A stretch of 64,000 nt of DNA from Tetraselmis striata (lineage: Eukaryota > Chlorophyta > Chlorodendrophyceae > Chlorodendrales > Chlorodendraceae), in contig VCJN01000423.1 of assembly GCA_006384855.1 (NCBI GenBank), positions 1 through 64,000 on the forward strand, in the 5' to 3' direction. Position numbers and translations under genes: made by a program. Of the stretch, positions 53,301-63,599 are shown one piece after another; the first letter of the stretch is position 1; every line of letters begins with the position of its first letter. The notes beneath the pieces are model-generated. The model saw only the letters and a program-made list of their open reading frames with translations. It did no database searches and had not been told where the DNA came from.

Positions 53301-56194
53301 TACACGTATCTCTATGTATTTGTCCCCACCTTGCCCCCACGCACGCTTCAAGCACATCTTACTAATACATGGATGCAAGCAGGGCAAGAATACCGTCACC
53401 CACCTGTCACTGCCACTGTGCGAGGTAGCACTGACTCCATGCAGCACCAGCACACTGCAGACAATCTCGTCGATCGCGGCGTCCGCGTCAGGCTGAAGGG
53501 AGGGCAGGCTATACAGCATGCCGGGGCTTGCGCAGCCGCCACCGACTGTGCTGGCCTGTTCCATCGGAAAGGGCCTGTCAGGATGCACAACATGGCAGCT
53601 AGTGTGGGGGGGGGAGGGGGAGGCAGGAGAAAAGGCGCCCCCGGTGGAAGCAGAGGGGGGCGGGTCGCTGCAATCATGCTGGGGGCAGTACTGAATGGCT
53701 ACGGCGCGACGGCCATTCTGAGCAGCCATCTCACATATGGTGGCGGGGAGGGCGAGCATGGGGGCGGGGAAGAGGGTGGCTTGGGTGAGGGGGGAGGGGC
53801 GCACCATTGGCAGCAGCGGGCGAGTTGCGTCCAGGAGCGTGTTGATGTGCAGTGGGGTCAGGTTGGACACATCCTGCTGGCAGTAGCCACCGCCCACTTA
53901 GCAAGCAATCACGAAATTAATGGAAACCGAGAGGTAAAGATTGCAGGCTGTGTGTTTCAGCTTCAAGTGGAGATTTCACCTGTTTCACCTGTCACGTGAT
54001 ATAGAAACATCTTAAGGGGGTGACATCAACGCCAGCTCGCGCGTAGATGTTGCGCCACACGTGTACTTGTACAGTGTTCCCAAATCGGTCCGTAGCAGTT
54101 TGTGCATGATATCACATCGACTGATACTGCGTTAAGAATGTTGTCGAATACCGACCGCGCTGGTGTCAATTTACTGCGGGGTAATACTGTCACATAATAT
54201 GTAGACCCCCTTCACTAGACAATCCCCCCCCCCCCCCCCCCCCGCCCCTTCAAGCGTTCCATTCCTGAACTTCCCCACGCTGCCAGTACCGCCCTGCAGC
54301 GGCTGCCCCCCCCCCCCCCCCCCCCCCAAACACCCTAGGCCCCAAAAAGAACAGAACGCCCACCATAGCGGACCTGACCTTGTAGAAGACCGTCATGAGC
54401 ATCGCGCGGGCGGCGGCCTCGCGCGGCAGACCCATCCACGCCAGCACGTCCTCCTCTGTGTGGAACTTCTTCGGGATCTGCGCGCGCCGCCCGCCACGCG
54501 GTGGTGGCCCTCAGCGCAACTCCCTCCGAGGGTTGCCTATTATACGCCGCAACATGGCCAAGGTTGTGCATATGTACTTCTAGGGTACGTTCTTCAACTT
54601 GATTAAGCGAACCTGACTCAGCAAAGCGACCATCAGAATTCACGGAACTTTTGGGGGCATGTAAATATTTATGCTAAGCTCAGCAGAGTTCCCTTTCACT
54701 TTGCAGTAAACGCTTGAGTACAATTTCGGCTTGCCGATTAAGTTGAGCTCGGCATATAAATGTTTCATAACCTATCACATACATGTGTTCTGACGGGGAA
54801 ACCTGCAAAGTGGTCAAATCTGCGTGAAGGCCATGTAAGTTTGCCACTTAAGGTCGCATAACACCCCACTTCAGTGTCCAATTGGACTTAACTACAGTTA
54901 CGTTGTGAGCAGGGACTTAAGAGACTGGTCAGGGAATCAAACCGGCTCCACATGGACTTACGCACAACCCTTAACATGGCCACATCCGAGTCCAGCAAGG
55001 GGCAGCGTTGCCGGAACGGGCCGTGAGCTGCGGCGCCACCTTGTGTGCGGCGATTGCGTGAGCAGCCACCCCGGGGAGGTGACCCAGCAGCACGCTCACG
55101 CCGCGCCCCTTCTCCTGCGGGTCCAGCTCCACGGGCTGCCCGTCGCTGCCGGAGCCCACGAGCCCGTAGCCCGAGCAGCCGACGACGGCCACGCCGGGCG
55201 GCAGCAGCCCCGTCAGGTGCTGCTGCAAGGTGGTGGAGCGGCAGGCGGTGGTCGAGTAGCCGGTGGTAAAGATGACGGCAAAGGAGACTGCCGCTGTGGG
55301 CGGTGAGGCACCATCTGTTAGCGTTGTCAGATGAATTTGCAATAAAGAAACCTCACGATGAATACCCAAACGTCAGAACTGAAGTCTCGTTAGCGAATAG
55401 TACAGGTCCACTATTGCAGGTCCAGTATCATTAGTACACTGTCCATTATGTGGTGTATTTCATGGGTAGTCAATTTGTACTACGTAATATTCGTTTGCAG
55501 GAAAGGGTCCACTCTTAGGGGTTGGGGGCCAATCCAAGGCACCGGCTCGGGCTTCCCACCTGGCATCGACAGCGCAGCCTTCCGGCACGCCGCCATCAGC
55601 GCCTCCGTGAGCGGCCTATCGGTCTCCATGGCGCTGGCAAAGGCAGGCGAGCCCGCAAGGCGATGCTGCCCACGCCGCGCCAGCCTTTGCGGACGACAGG
55701 CGGAGCGCGGCGATCAGACATTCGGACATCCCTCCCACCAGCAAGAACCAAGTAATAGCCTCGTACTGAGCTCGTTAAATAAATATAGGGACCACTCGTA
55801 TCGATATCACGAGTCGTCTGTGGCAGTCGTTTGTTACGAATGGCCACGGCGCGAAGCCCTGGCAAAGCATGCAGGAGTATCATCATGGCTAGCCCTGAGA
55901 TGTTGCACTGAGCCCGCGCAAAAACACACGGAAAACTACTGGCACCCACGCGAAAACAAAAGTCGCTAGCCGTTTTCGTCCTTTTTAATTTATATCAATA
56001 GTGGGCAGTGTTGTACGGTTGAAAGCGTTGCACCTGCAGGTACACGCCGCGACGGCCAGGGCGCGGCATCCCAGCGTGCCAAGCACCCGCAGCAGTAGCT
56101 CGTCAGGTATGTCGGTCAGTCCGAGAGCCACTGCAGCCGCGGCCTCGCCCTCCTCCTCCTCCTTCGACGTGGCGGGCGCGCTGGCGTGCGCCAT
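48150..56194 (-). CDS. F-box/FIST domain protein (FBXO22-like), at least 11 exons
   Basis: Exons (minus): 56194-56034, 55684-55560, 55293-55040, 54477-54379, 53876-53805 (weaker), 53492-53404, 52572-52465, 51635-51406, 50081-50019, 49216-49066, 48475-48150 (stop TAA). Introns are GT-AG. Phases agree along all of them except between 53404 and 52572, where one exon (around 53030-52870) is unresolved. Exon 1 is the F-box (LTDIPDELLLRVLGTLGCRA). Exons 2-4 are FIST-N: SAMETDRPLTEALMAACRKA, FAVIFTTGYS, PPGVAVVGCSGYGLVGSG. The last two exons are FIST-C: AFLMISCVARG, then LYGAAGEEVRSL and PIAGLFCGGEIGP, the hallmark end of FIST-C. This is the domain order of FBXO22, an SCF substrate receptor; FIST is a proposed small-ligand sensor domain. 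No stop or frameshift is seen, so the gene looks functional. The start ATG at 56194 is the first Met before the F-box. Confidence 0.85.
48544..48561. repeat. G18 tract in the last intron of the F-box/FIST gene
   Basis: Reads C18 in the transcript, about 68 nt upstream of the last exon's acceptor at 48476. Confidence 0.9.
50096..50118. repeat. G23 tract beside a 3' splice site
   Basis: Reads C23 in the F-box/FIST transcript, followed by GGTCGATTTTCCAG and the exon at 50081, so it lies in polypyrimidine-tract position. Confidence 0.9.
50265..50343. repeat. (GT)34 microsatellite plus G10
   Basis: 34 perfect GT units followed by T and a run of ten G, inside an intron of the F-box/FIST gene. Confidence 0.95.
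51248..51316 (-). ncRNA. tRNA-like sequence (pseudo-tRNA or SINE head), intronic
   Basis: The minus strand shows a D-arm-like stem (CGCTG, GGTG, CAGCG), an anticodon-like arm (GTCTC, GTGTACCA, GAGGC; loop one base too long) and a perfect T-arm (CCCGG, TTTGATT, CCCGG) that includes a B-box-like GGTTTGATTCC. The 5' strand of the acceptor stem does not pair with the 3' strand (CTCTCCC), so it is not a working tRNA gene. It lies in an intron, on the gene's strand. Confidence 0.4.
52439..52457. repeat. G19 tract just after a splice donor
   Basis: In the F-box/FIST transcript it reads C19 and starts 7 nt after the donor GTATCAA of the exon ending at 52465. Confidence 0.9.
54224..54243. repeat. C20 tract, intronic
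   Basis: Inside the intron after the exon at 54379; it reads G20 in the transcript. Confidence 0.9.
54306..54327. repeat. C22 tract, intronic
   Basis: Same intron, about 50 nt after the donor at 54378; it reads G22 in the transcript. The pair of tracts only 62 bp apart is unusual even for this window. Confidence 0.9.
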
Positions 56195-56671
56195 CGCCTG
56201 TCCGCCCGGCTTGTCCGTCCACCCAGAGAGCAGCCACCGCTCTGCTTTGTCGTTAGCCGCCGCCCCACACGTATGCTCGCCCACAGATGGCTTTTTCGGT
56301 TGGCGGTCGGAACAGGTGTGTATCTGTGCTGTGGTTCTCGTGATGAGCGGCCCTGGGAAGTTTATTCGGATATGAACCGCCCACCCACGCCGCGGCCAAA
56401 AACAGACCACGCTGCCGCACAGCCGTCGAAAATGTGTCGGCGACCGACGGCGACCGCGTCGAACGAACAATGCTGAGGCGACGACGCCATATATGATGTG
56501 AACGCGAGTAATCCTTTGCTATACCATCCATAAGTTACTAGCTACAGATTCTTTTCTATAATTACTATTGGCATGGGTAAGAGTCGCTGATATTCCTGTA
56601 AGAGCATTACTACCTGTAATTCACGTGTGTTGCCAGATCTACAGGGCCAGCAAGAATGGATTTAATTTGTT
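56195..56671. other. 5' flank of the F-box/FIST gene
   Basis: Likely promoter and 5' UTR side of the F-box/FIST gene. The minus frame is open upstream of the chosen ATG to about 56470, so a longer N-terminus cannot be excluded. No TATA or other box could be assigned with confidence. Confidence 0.4.
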
Positions 56672-56870
56672 GTTTGTTCTAAACTAGTTTATGGGGTTTC
56701 CCCCTTTCTTACCCGCTCTTCCGGCTACCGTTGCTGTTAAGTGGTAGATAGGGGTTCACTAGTTCACCCGTCGTTGCGCTCTTTGGGTGCAACAACGAAT
56801 AGACATAAAACCAGCCGTAACAGTTGAGCATGACATCTTCCAGTTTCGTTGCGTTACACGCAACGGTTAA
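56672..56870 (+). repeat. LTR-like dispersed repeat, copy 1
   Basis: Starts TTGTTCTAAACTAGTTTATG and contains GTCGTTGCGCTCTTTGGGTG, AGACATAAAACCAGCC and CATCTTCCAGTTTCG, then TGCGTTACACGC. The match at 62662-62847 is roughly three-quarters identical by eye. A degenerate gag-like frame follows about 350 bp later, so it may be the 5' LTR of a decayed element. Confidence 0.55.
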
Positions 56871-57225
56871 CTGTCTCGTATGACATGTTGCGAGCAAGGT
56901 CACAGAATGTTCCAAGACCACACCCGGCTCACCATCCGTGTAGTGTGAAATTCTCATCCGTACGTCCGTGCGTCACCGTGCGAGATGGAGAATACCCCGT
57001 CGCTAAGCCGACGCTCGAATCGCTACAAGCATACATTGATGCATGCTCATTCTGCATTGATGCTCGAGCTTACATCGTCGTTGACCCAACTGATGGATTG
57101 TGAATGTATTGTTGATGGAGAGGGAGCACATGGCTCTGGTTCAGGACAGCGCGTCGCGGGACATCCGACGCGAAGCAGGGGAGCCGCAGTGTGCCCTGAC
57201 TTGTTAGAGCTAGCCCAAAGCGACC

Positions 57226-57879
57226 GTGTCGGAGCAAAATCCGCGAGTGACAAGGACGACTACCTCGCGGTGCCAGAGCTACTGCAATGAGCATAGTCTG
57301 GTTACGAGGACGTTCGACCGGTCAGCCGGGTGCCTAGGCTTTTCCCTTTTGCGTACCGACCTGACGAACGACTACCTCACGCAGGACGATTGGCGTTTGC
57401 CGGCCTAGGAAGAGTACGTTTGGATGACGTGCTTTCGGGCCCATAGTGCTGATATTTTTGTGGCCCTCGACGAGCTGCTACCTTTCGTCCATGTTGCTGA
57501 TCAAGACTTCACCCCCTACCTCGCGCACGCCCGGAACTACGCGCGCCGAGGCCATCGACAAGGCGTTTCGCTTTCGTCTATCTGGCTTTCTTGCGAATAC
57601 TGAACGACATATATAAAGCGTGTGCACGGTGACCAAGGTGTGATGGACGTACTGCGGGCTCAGCACTTTCAGCTTGCAGCCGAGCACTTGGGCTCTGCGA
57701 TTTTCGGAGACCTGATGAAGGATTGCGAGGGTCGGGTCTTCGACGCGACGGTCGCCGGTAGCGCGAAGGCTACCGCTACTCGGGCTACTGCCCGGGTGAC
57801 GGCGGCGCTTGCAGGACGCGGGCGCGGACGTGGACGTGGCGGCGGTCGCGGGCGTGGCCGCGAAGGTGAGCACGAGTGA
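57226..57879 (+). pseudogene. Gag-like remnant with RG-rich tail
   Basis: Pieces in more than one frame: FSLLRTDLTNDYLTQDDW, ALDELLPFVHVADQDF with YLAHARNYARRG, and, in an 85-residue frame (57622-57879), LRAQHFQLAAEHLGSAIFGD followed by a Gly/Arg tail (RGRGRGRGGGRGRG). Helical region plus RG tail suits a nucleic-acid-binding Gag, and the LTR-like repeat lies upstream. No protease or RT follows. Family unrecognised. Confidence 0.35.
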
Positions 57880-59135
57880 CGGCGTTGGGCGCTTTCGCCG
57901 TAGCTGCTAGCGCTTTTTGAGGTTCCCTCTCGGCGACCGCCGCACAGCGAACTATGGCAGCCCAACGGTGGGATGAGCGCCCCGTGTCCGGATCGGACCC
58001 CCCCTAGCTTACCGGCTTCATCATTTACAGCGCTTCTTCGGTGCGGCGCTCCTTACAGCCACAGTCGAATGCGGAACTCAACCATCCGCAGAAATGCACA
58101 CGGCGGCTCATCAACTCGCCTCCCGTACGATATCAGTAATGCGTCCGTCGGTTGTTACACTACGTGCTACAAATGGCTCGCAACAACCATCTTTTGCGTG
58201 TGTACGTTACGCGCGTGACATGCGCTACGAGCGTGACGGGCGCGCGACGCGGCCCGCTAATTTCTGAACATTGCCCCGCAAATAAAACGTAGAAATGACG
58301 TACGGGTACGGTAGATCTGCGTAATCGCTAAACTCACTATTATTAACACCGTGCGGGTGCGCCGCGGTGGCGGCTCGAGAGCGTGCTCGCTGCCTCATCA
58401 GTCGGCACAATTTTTTCCGCCACCCCGTTGCCAAATCTCACAACACCTCAAATCTCACAACACCTCCGTGAATCGCCCTCACACACACATGCACGCGTGA
58501 CCTGGATTTTGAACCGTGCGCGCATCACTCATCCATCCCGCCTCGTGTGGTTTGCGGGCCGCTTTTAGGCGGCTTGTGTTGATTTTATATAATACCCTAC
58601 TAATTACATGAGCTAGCTGCAAAAGGCGATCAGGACATGGCAATAGGAAAAGTTCACTACATCAAATGCGAGGTGGAAGCAGCAACATAACATGGTGCGG
58701 AATGAGCACGGGCATACGCATCAGACTTGGCCGCCGCCTTCACTCCGGCAGAGAATGCTGATCTTATAATGTTTTCTTAGCGGTGGAATTGGGGAAAAGG
58801 GCAATATCAAAGCGTAAATGGTCCAATCCACGTCGCTCATAAATTGCCCCACTAAAATGGTACAATTTACGAGCTCACGCGCGAAACAATGTACTACATA
58901 CATATATATACAGCGCAAAGCAGTGTATCCTCGCATCGCCGCCGCCATCCGTTATCCTGCCCATTCGAGTGGGGGGACTGCGCAGTACTACTATCTCTCC
59001 ACCACCGCCAAGGCTGCCCAGAACCAAAACCGGGCCGTGGCAGACAATTATTAACAGGAAAGGATCCCATGCGACACAGGCATGCATGGTCTTAACTTTC
59101 ACAAAATGGCGCGGACGCCCGGATCCGTGACATGA
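57880..59135. other. Unassigned spacer
   Basis: Short frames only; nothing recognised. Confidence 0.45.
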
Positions 59136-59732
59136 ATGGACTCCGCCTACCTTCGGCGTAGGTCTACACGGCTGGTGAGTAGGCATGTTGCCGCCTCTTA
59201 CGTCCCTGCGTCCCTGTACCTTACTCGCCCCGCATTCCCTGCCATATCGCGAGACTTGCAGCTCACGCTAATGGTTACTGCCACGCATGATGGGGTAGGT
59301 CCCATCCCGATGGAGGTGCCTAGCAACAACCCCCCCCCCCCTCCACACGCGGCCACCCTCTCGAGAGTCTGCCAGCCGCGGCCCGCCCGACCCTCTCGGC
59401 CAACGGCTGCGTCTGCTCGACGTGCCCCCACTCAACGCTCTCGTCGCGCGGTGGCCTTGGCCGGTGGACCTAGCCGGGCCGATACGCAGTCAATGGCGGG
59501 TCAGGGGCAGGGCCCGCCAGCGGCATACATGTCGCTGAGTCTGACTGCCGCTGGCGATGCGGCCGAGGGCTGGCCTACGCCTGGCGATAGCCATGATGGG
59601 GAGAGCGGCGAGCAAGGAGCCGGCGCGTCGACAGCCACACCCTCTGGACTTGCGCTCGCATTAGGCGGGGGTGAGGGTGTGCGGGATGCCAGCAGCTCGG
59701 AGGCTAACGGCGCGACAAACACCATGCCCACG
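59136..59732 (+). CDS. Possible exon of an unrecognised gene
   Basis: Open frame with low-complexity Pro/Arg/Ala/Ser/Gly sequence (MAGQGQGPPAAYMSLSLTAA, GWPTPGDSHDGESGEQGAGA). At 59732 it meets a good donor (ACG then GTAAGAGC), and a C12 tract with a possible acceptor lies upstream at 59330-59396. The coding bias ends at this donor and the 190-bp tandem array follows, as an intron would. There is no domain and no partner exon could be identified. Confidence 0.3.
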
Positions 59733-59791
59733 GTAAGAGCTGCGGAATGGGCGGGATGGAGGGCGGGGGGGGGGAGGGGTGTGTGGCTGTG

Positions 59792-60660
59792 CTGCGATAT
59801 AATGCTGTGGTGCAGCTTTGTATTTTACGGCTTGCTAATTATGTCGCCATTTGCATGTTCGACTGACAGCATCCGACTGCAACAGCCGGCACGAGCAACG
59901 CACTATAGCTCCTTGCCCCCGCTGCCGACGAGTTGCAGCCGGCCTCGAAAGGAGCAACGCCCTTCGCCAAGGTGGGCGGTTTTGCTGCGACATAATGTTG
60001 TTGTCCACCTTTGTACTTTAATGGCTTGGTAATTATGTCGCCATAGCGCGTTTGACCTATACCCACACCCCCCGACTGCTAGCTGCACGAGCGACGCACC
60101 CCCTCGCCCGCTGCCGACGAGTCGCAACCGGCCTCAAAAGAAGCGACGCCAGTCCCAAGGTGGGCGGCCTTAGTGTGATTTAAGGCTATGTTAGGCTTGT
60201 TTTAGTTTCCGACTTGCTGAGTATGTCGCCATCGCACATTCGACTCATAGCCCCCGACTGCAAAGGCTGGCACGAGCGATGCACCCGCTGCCCCCGCTGC
60301 AAAAGCTGGCACTAGCGACGTATTCCCAGCCCCCGGTGCGGCCTAGTTGCAGCCGGCCTCGAAAGAGGCGCCACCAGTCGCCGAGGTGGGCGGCCTTGCT
60401 GCGACATAATGTTGTTGTGCACCTTTGTAGTTCTTCGGCTTGCTGATTATGTCGCCATCGCACGTTCGTTCCACCCACAGCCCCCGACTGCAAAAGCTAG
60501 CACGAGCGACGCACCCCCTCGCCTTGCTGCCGACAAGCCGCAGCCGGCCTCGAAATAGGGTCGCCTTTCGCCAAGGTGGGTGACCTTTCTGCGGTATAAT
60601 GTTGTTGAGCGCCTTTGTTAAACTACGGCTTGCTAATCGTGTCGCCATATGTGGCACAAA
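59792..60660. repeat. Degenerate tandem array, about 190-bp unit, 4.5 copies
   Basis: Units start at CTGCGAYATAATG-like sites near 59792, 59985, 60171, 60399 and 60589. Each contains GGCTTGCTRATTATGTCGCCAT-like, CCCCCGACTGC, GCACGAGCGACGCAC and CAGCCGGCCTCGAAA. The third unit is longer (about 228 bp) through an internal duplication of the GCTGGCACGAGCG segment. Confidence 0.85.
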
Positions 60661-60919
60661 AGCCACTACCCCGAAGGCAGATACTACGGCGCCTCCGACG
60701 CGGCGCCAACACAAGGCTGCAGAGTTGCTATCATAAAGACCAAGGCGAAGGGGCGTTTCTGCTATATGTCAGCGCCGTATGCTACATTTAATATATTAAG
60801 CCGTTGCTGAAATATATGTGCTTTGCTAGTGCATGACGGGTGGCGACATGCTGCCGTTCAAACATGGCCCGGCATTCGTCATGCGTGATCGGAAGCACAT
60901 CGCCTGACGACTGCAGCCA

Positions 60920-60958
60920 AGGCCGAGGCCGAGGCCGAGGCCGAGGCCGACTTTCAGC
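60920..60958. repeat. GAGGCC hexamer repeat
   Basis: Six or so copies of GGCCGA. The minus strand reads as a short Pro-Arg repeat, for which no gene is evident. Confidence 0.8.
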
Positions 60959-61114
60959 CTCGGCCAAGGCGTAAGGCGTGTCAAGCCACCGAAAAGCCGC
61001 AACCGTGGAGCCTTCGTGCGCGACCGTCCATATCAGCATGGCGGATGAAAGGCAAGCCTCGGTTGTGCCGACTTTTGAGCCTTCCTCTCACTCGGAGGAA
61101 GCCTCTGCCAATCA

Positions 61115-61535
61115 AAAACTTCCAAGTATTCGGTGTGGCCGTCTTCGGCAGGAAGCTACTGTCAGATCTCATGTGGTTATGGCTGCGCCTTAGATGGGGT
61201 GGTCCACGGGGCCCCATCCCTGGAACGAATTACTTGTTTTCGACTGGTTGTTTCCGGCCCACTGATTGCAAAGCGGGAAGGCTACAATGTGTAGGAAGGC
61301 GGGCGGGTGGGTAGGGAGGGGGCGGGGGGGTTGCTGCACACCTTAGTATCCCCTGAGGTATGCAAGTACCGCCGTTTTGTCGGGAGGCCAGATATTGCCG
61401 CCTTGACAGCTTTGTAGTCAGCATGTTCGGTGTGACCGTCTTTGGCAGGACGCCAGTGTCAGCTAGCAAGTGCGCCTTAGGCACGGTGCTGTTTGACGGC
61501 CCCCATCCTCTCTAACGACTCGTTGGTCCAGTTGC
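61115..61535. repeat. Diverged direct repeat, about 290-bp period
   Basis: TATTCGGTGTGGCCGTCTTC with GGCAGGAAGCTACTGTCAG near 61130-61170 recurs as TGTTCGGTGTGACCGTCTTT with GGCAGGACGCCAGTGTCAG near 61418-61460. GCGCCTTAG and GGCCCCCATCC-like words follow in both. Non-coding. Confidence 0.6.
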
Positions 61536-62661
61536 ACGCTTCCTCGCCGACCGTGGCTGCCTACGGCAGCCATATCCGACGCCACTACTTCCGCCAAAGA
61601 CGCGTGGGGCTGCATGAGAGGCCCCATGAACGACTCTCCTAGAGCAGGCGATGCGTCAAACGGGCTGCACCACGCGAGGGGGTGGGGCGCCCGACCATAG
61701 ACCCGATATAGCTCATTGTGAGCGCGGCAACCTCTTCCCTAACGAACATCCCCTCATCCTTCGGTTCGGCTAGTCGATTTAAGCGGTTATGCGATTTAAG
61801 CGGAATTTAGCTGTTGAGCAATTTCCCGGTGTCAAGGAATAAAAAATATTGTACTCGCGATTATCGTAACCGGCTCGGTTAAGCGGCCTTACCGAATCGT
61901 CGAATTGACCGGTACTGGGTCGTTGCAACGTCAGCACTTCGGGGTGCAAGACAACACATTTTTCTTAACCGAGAGTAGTCCGGTTAGCCAGCCACCCCCC
62001 CCCCCCCCCCCCCTCGGTTTGAATATTTCGATTCCGCGCGCGCATGCGCGCCATCCCTGCACTTTCGGAGTCTCCACCCGCACCATGTACCCTATACTGC
62101 CCGCGCCATCGCATGCGCAATGTTTGGCCAGCAACCCCCGCCCGACCGCCACGGCGCCCCGCACTTCGACCCACGGAACGCATGGCGCTTCCCGGGCAAG
62201 GGCCAGCCGACCGGCCCGTGGACCGTCCGCCCGCAGTCCCAGAGCGCGACTCGCCCTTATGTAGGGTCTGACCAGGTCGATTTGGACCGTGTTAGTGAGG
62301 AGCGAGTCCGGCCGCCGTATAGACTACTGCCCCATGTTGCCGTATTGGCGCGCGGCGACGGTCGCGACGCTCGGGTGCGATGAGCGGGGCGGGGCTGAGG
62401 GCCCATTGTGGTCTGGCTCGCCCGGCGGCGGAGTTCATTCAGCAGTCAGATTTCAAATTGGTGGGCGGCCAATCTTGGCTTCTCGTAACACCCAAACCCG
62501 CCGCGCTTGCGACGTGTACATACATGACGCTCCCAGCCCGCGCAGCGGTGCGTACGGGACAACAGCTGACGTCACCCGCCGAAATATGATCAAAAGTACT
62601 AAAAAATAACGAAAATCGATTCGCAGTGAATATCGATCCTATATAGGGGGTTACTGACCTT
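61536..62661. other. Unassigned region
   Basis: Contains a C19 tract (61995-62013) and GC-rich overlapping frames on both strands (62044-62600) with no domain. Nothing else recognised. Confidence 0.4.
61995..62013. repeat. C19 tract
   Basis: A run of 19 C in gene-poor sequence. Confidence 0.9.
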
Positions 62662-62847
62662 TCTGTTCTAAACTTGTTTATGGAGTTTCATCCCTTTCCC
62701 TAACCGCTTTTCGGCTACCATGCTGCTCCGTGGTACGGGATACTAGGCACCTGTCGTTGCGCCCTTTTTGGGTGCAGCACGAGTAGACATAAAAGCAGCC
62801 ATAACAGCTGAGCCTGCCATCTTCCAGTTTCGCTGCGTTACACGCAG
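62662..62847 (+). repeat. LTR-like dispersed repeat, copy 2
   Basis: Copy of 56672-56870 in the same orientation (TTCTAAACTTGTTTATGGAG, GTCGTTGCGCCCTTTTTGGG, CATCTTCCAGTTTCGCTGCG). It stops at TTACACGCAG, where a C24 tract begins, so a homopolymer marks its end. Confidence 0.55.
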
Positions 62848-62871
62848 CCCCCCCCCCCCCCCCCCCCCCCC
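62848..62871. repeat. C24 tract at the end of the LTR-like copy
   Basis: A run of 24 C abutting the repeat at 62662-62847. In the other copy the corresponding site is AACGGTTAAC. Confidence 0.9.
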
Positions 62872-63599
62872 TCCTTGACTCCGTTTTCCGTCCACACTTT
62901 CACTTACAATGCCAATTTCGGCTTTTGTGTGTGTAAGAAATCCTGCGCAATCTTTTTTGGCAAAACCAGACTCAACTTCGAAATGTATTTAATTCACACC
63001 AGTAGCAGGCCAGGGGTGAGTAGTAGCGCAGCAGTAGCGACTAACTACCCTGTAGCGACTAGTACTCGTAAGGATTACCTGTCGTCGAATCCGGGTCGTC
63101 GTCGTCGGCTGGTCGCATGTAGCAAGCAACTTTGGCGTACCTGTACGGGTGTCTATTCACGTGGGTGGGTGCAGATAACGAACCGACGCAACGTCACATG
63201 CACGTCCGCCCAGCGTATTTAGTGATGTGGCTGCCGTATCCGTGCGTGCCCGTCGCCAAGCGCCAGGGCAGGTTAGCGACTACTTGCAGTTTTTTGGCGC
63301 AATGGAGAGAGCGCCGCCCGTCCGTAGGATATTATGGGATCTTACGGGATTCATCCGGTGAGTACCGTAGGTGACGTACTCGTATAAATAAATTACATAG
63401 ATTGAAATAGGATTGAACCCATACGGGATACAGTACCCTCTTATTGGTGGACGGACACCCGTACACATCCTTTATGTGCACACATCCTTTAGATCCTTTA
63501 CATGCACAGGTACCGGTGACAGTACCTCATATTATTGTGTTGTGACGTGATAGCCCGTAAAACGACCTCTATAAAATGACCTGTAGAATCAGGATGTTT
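62872..63599. other. Unassigned spacer
   Basis: Short frames and GTAGCGACTA-type words; nothing recognised. Confidence 0.4.

Noticed and set aside
53172-53897. A single 241-codon minus frame.
   Set aside because: It reads across introns of the F-box/FIST gene. Only 53876-53805 and 53492-53404 within it have splice sites and phases that fit, and they are annotated as exons.
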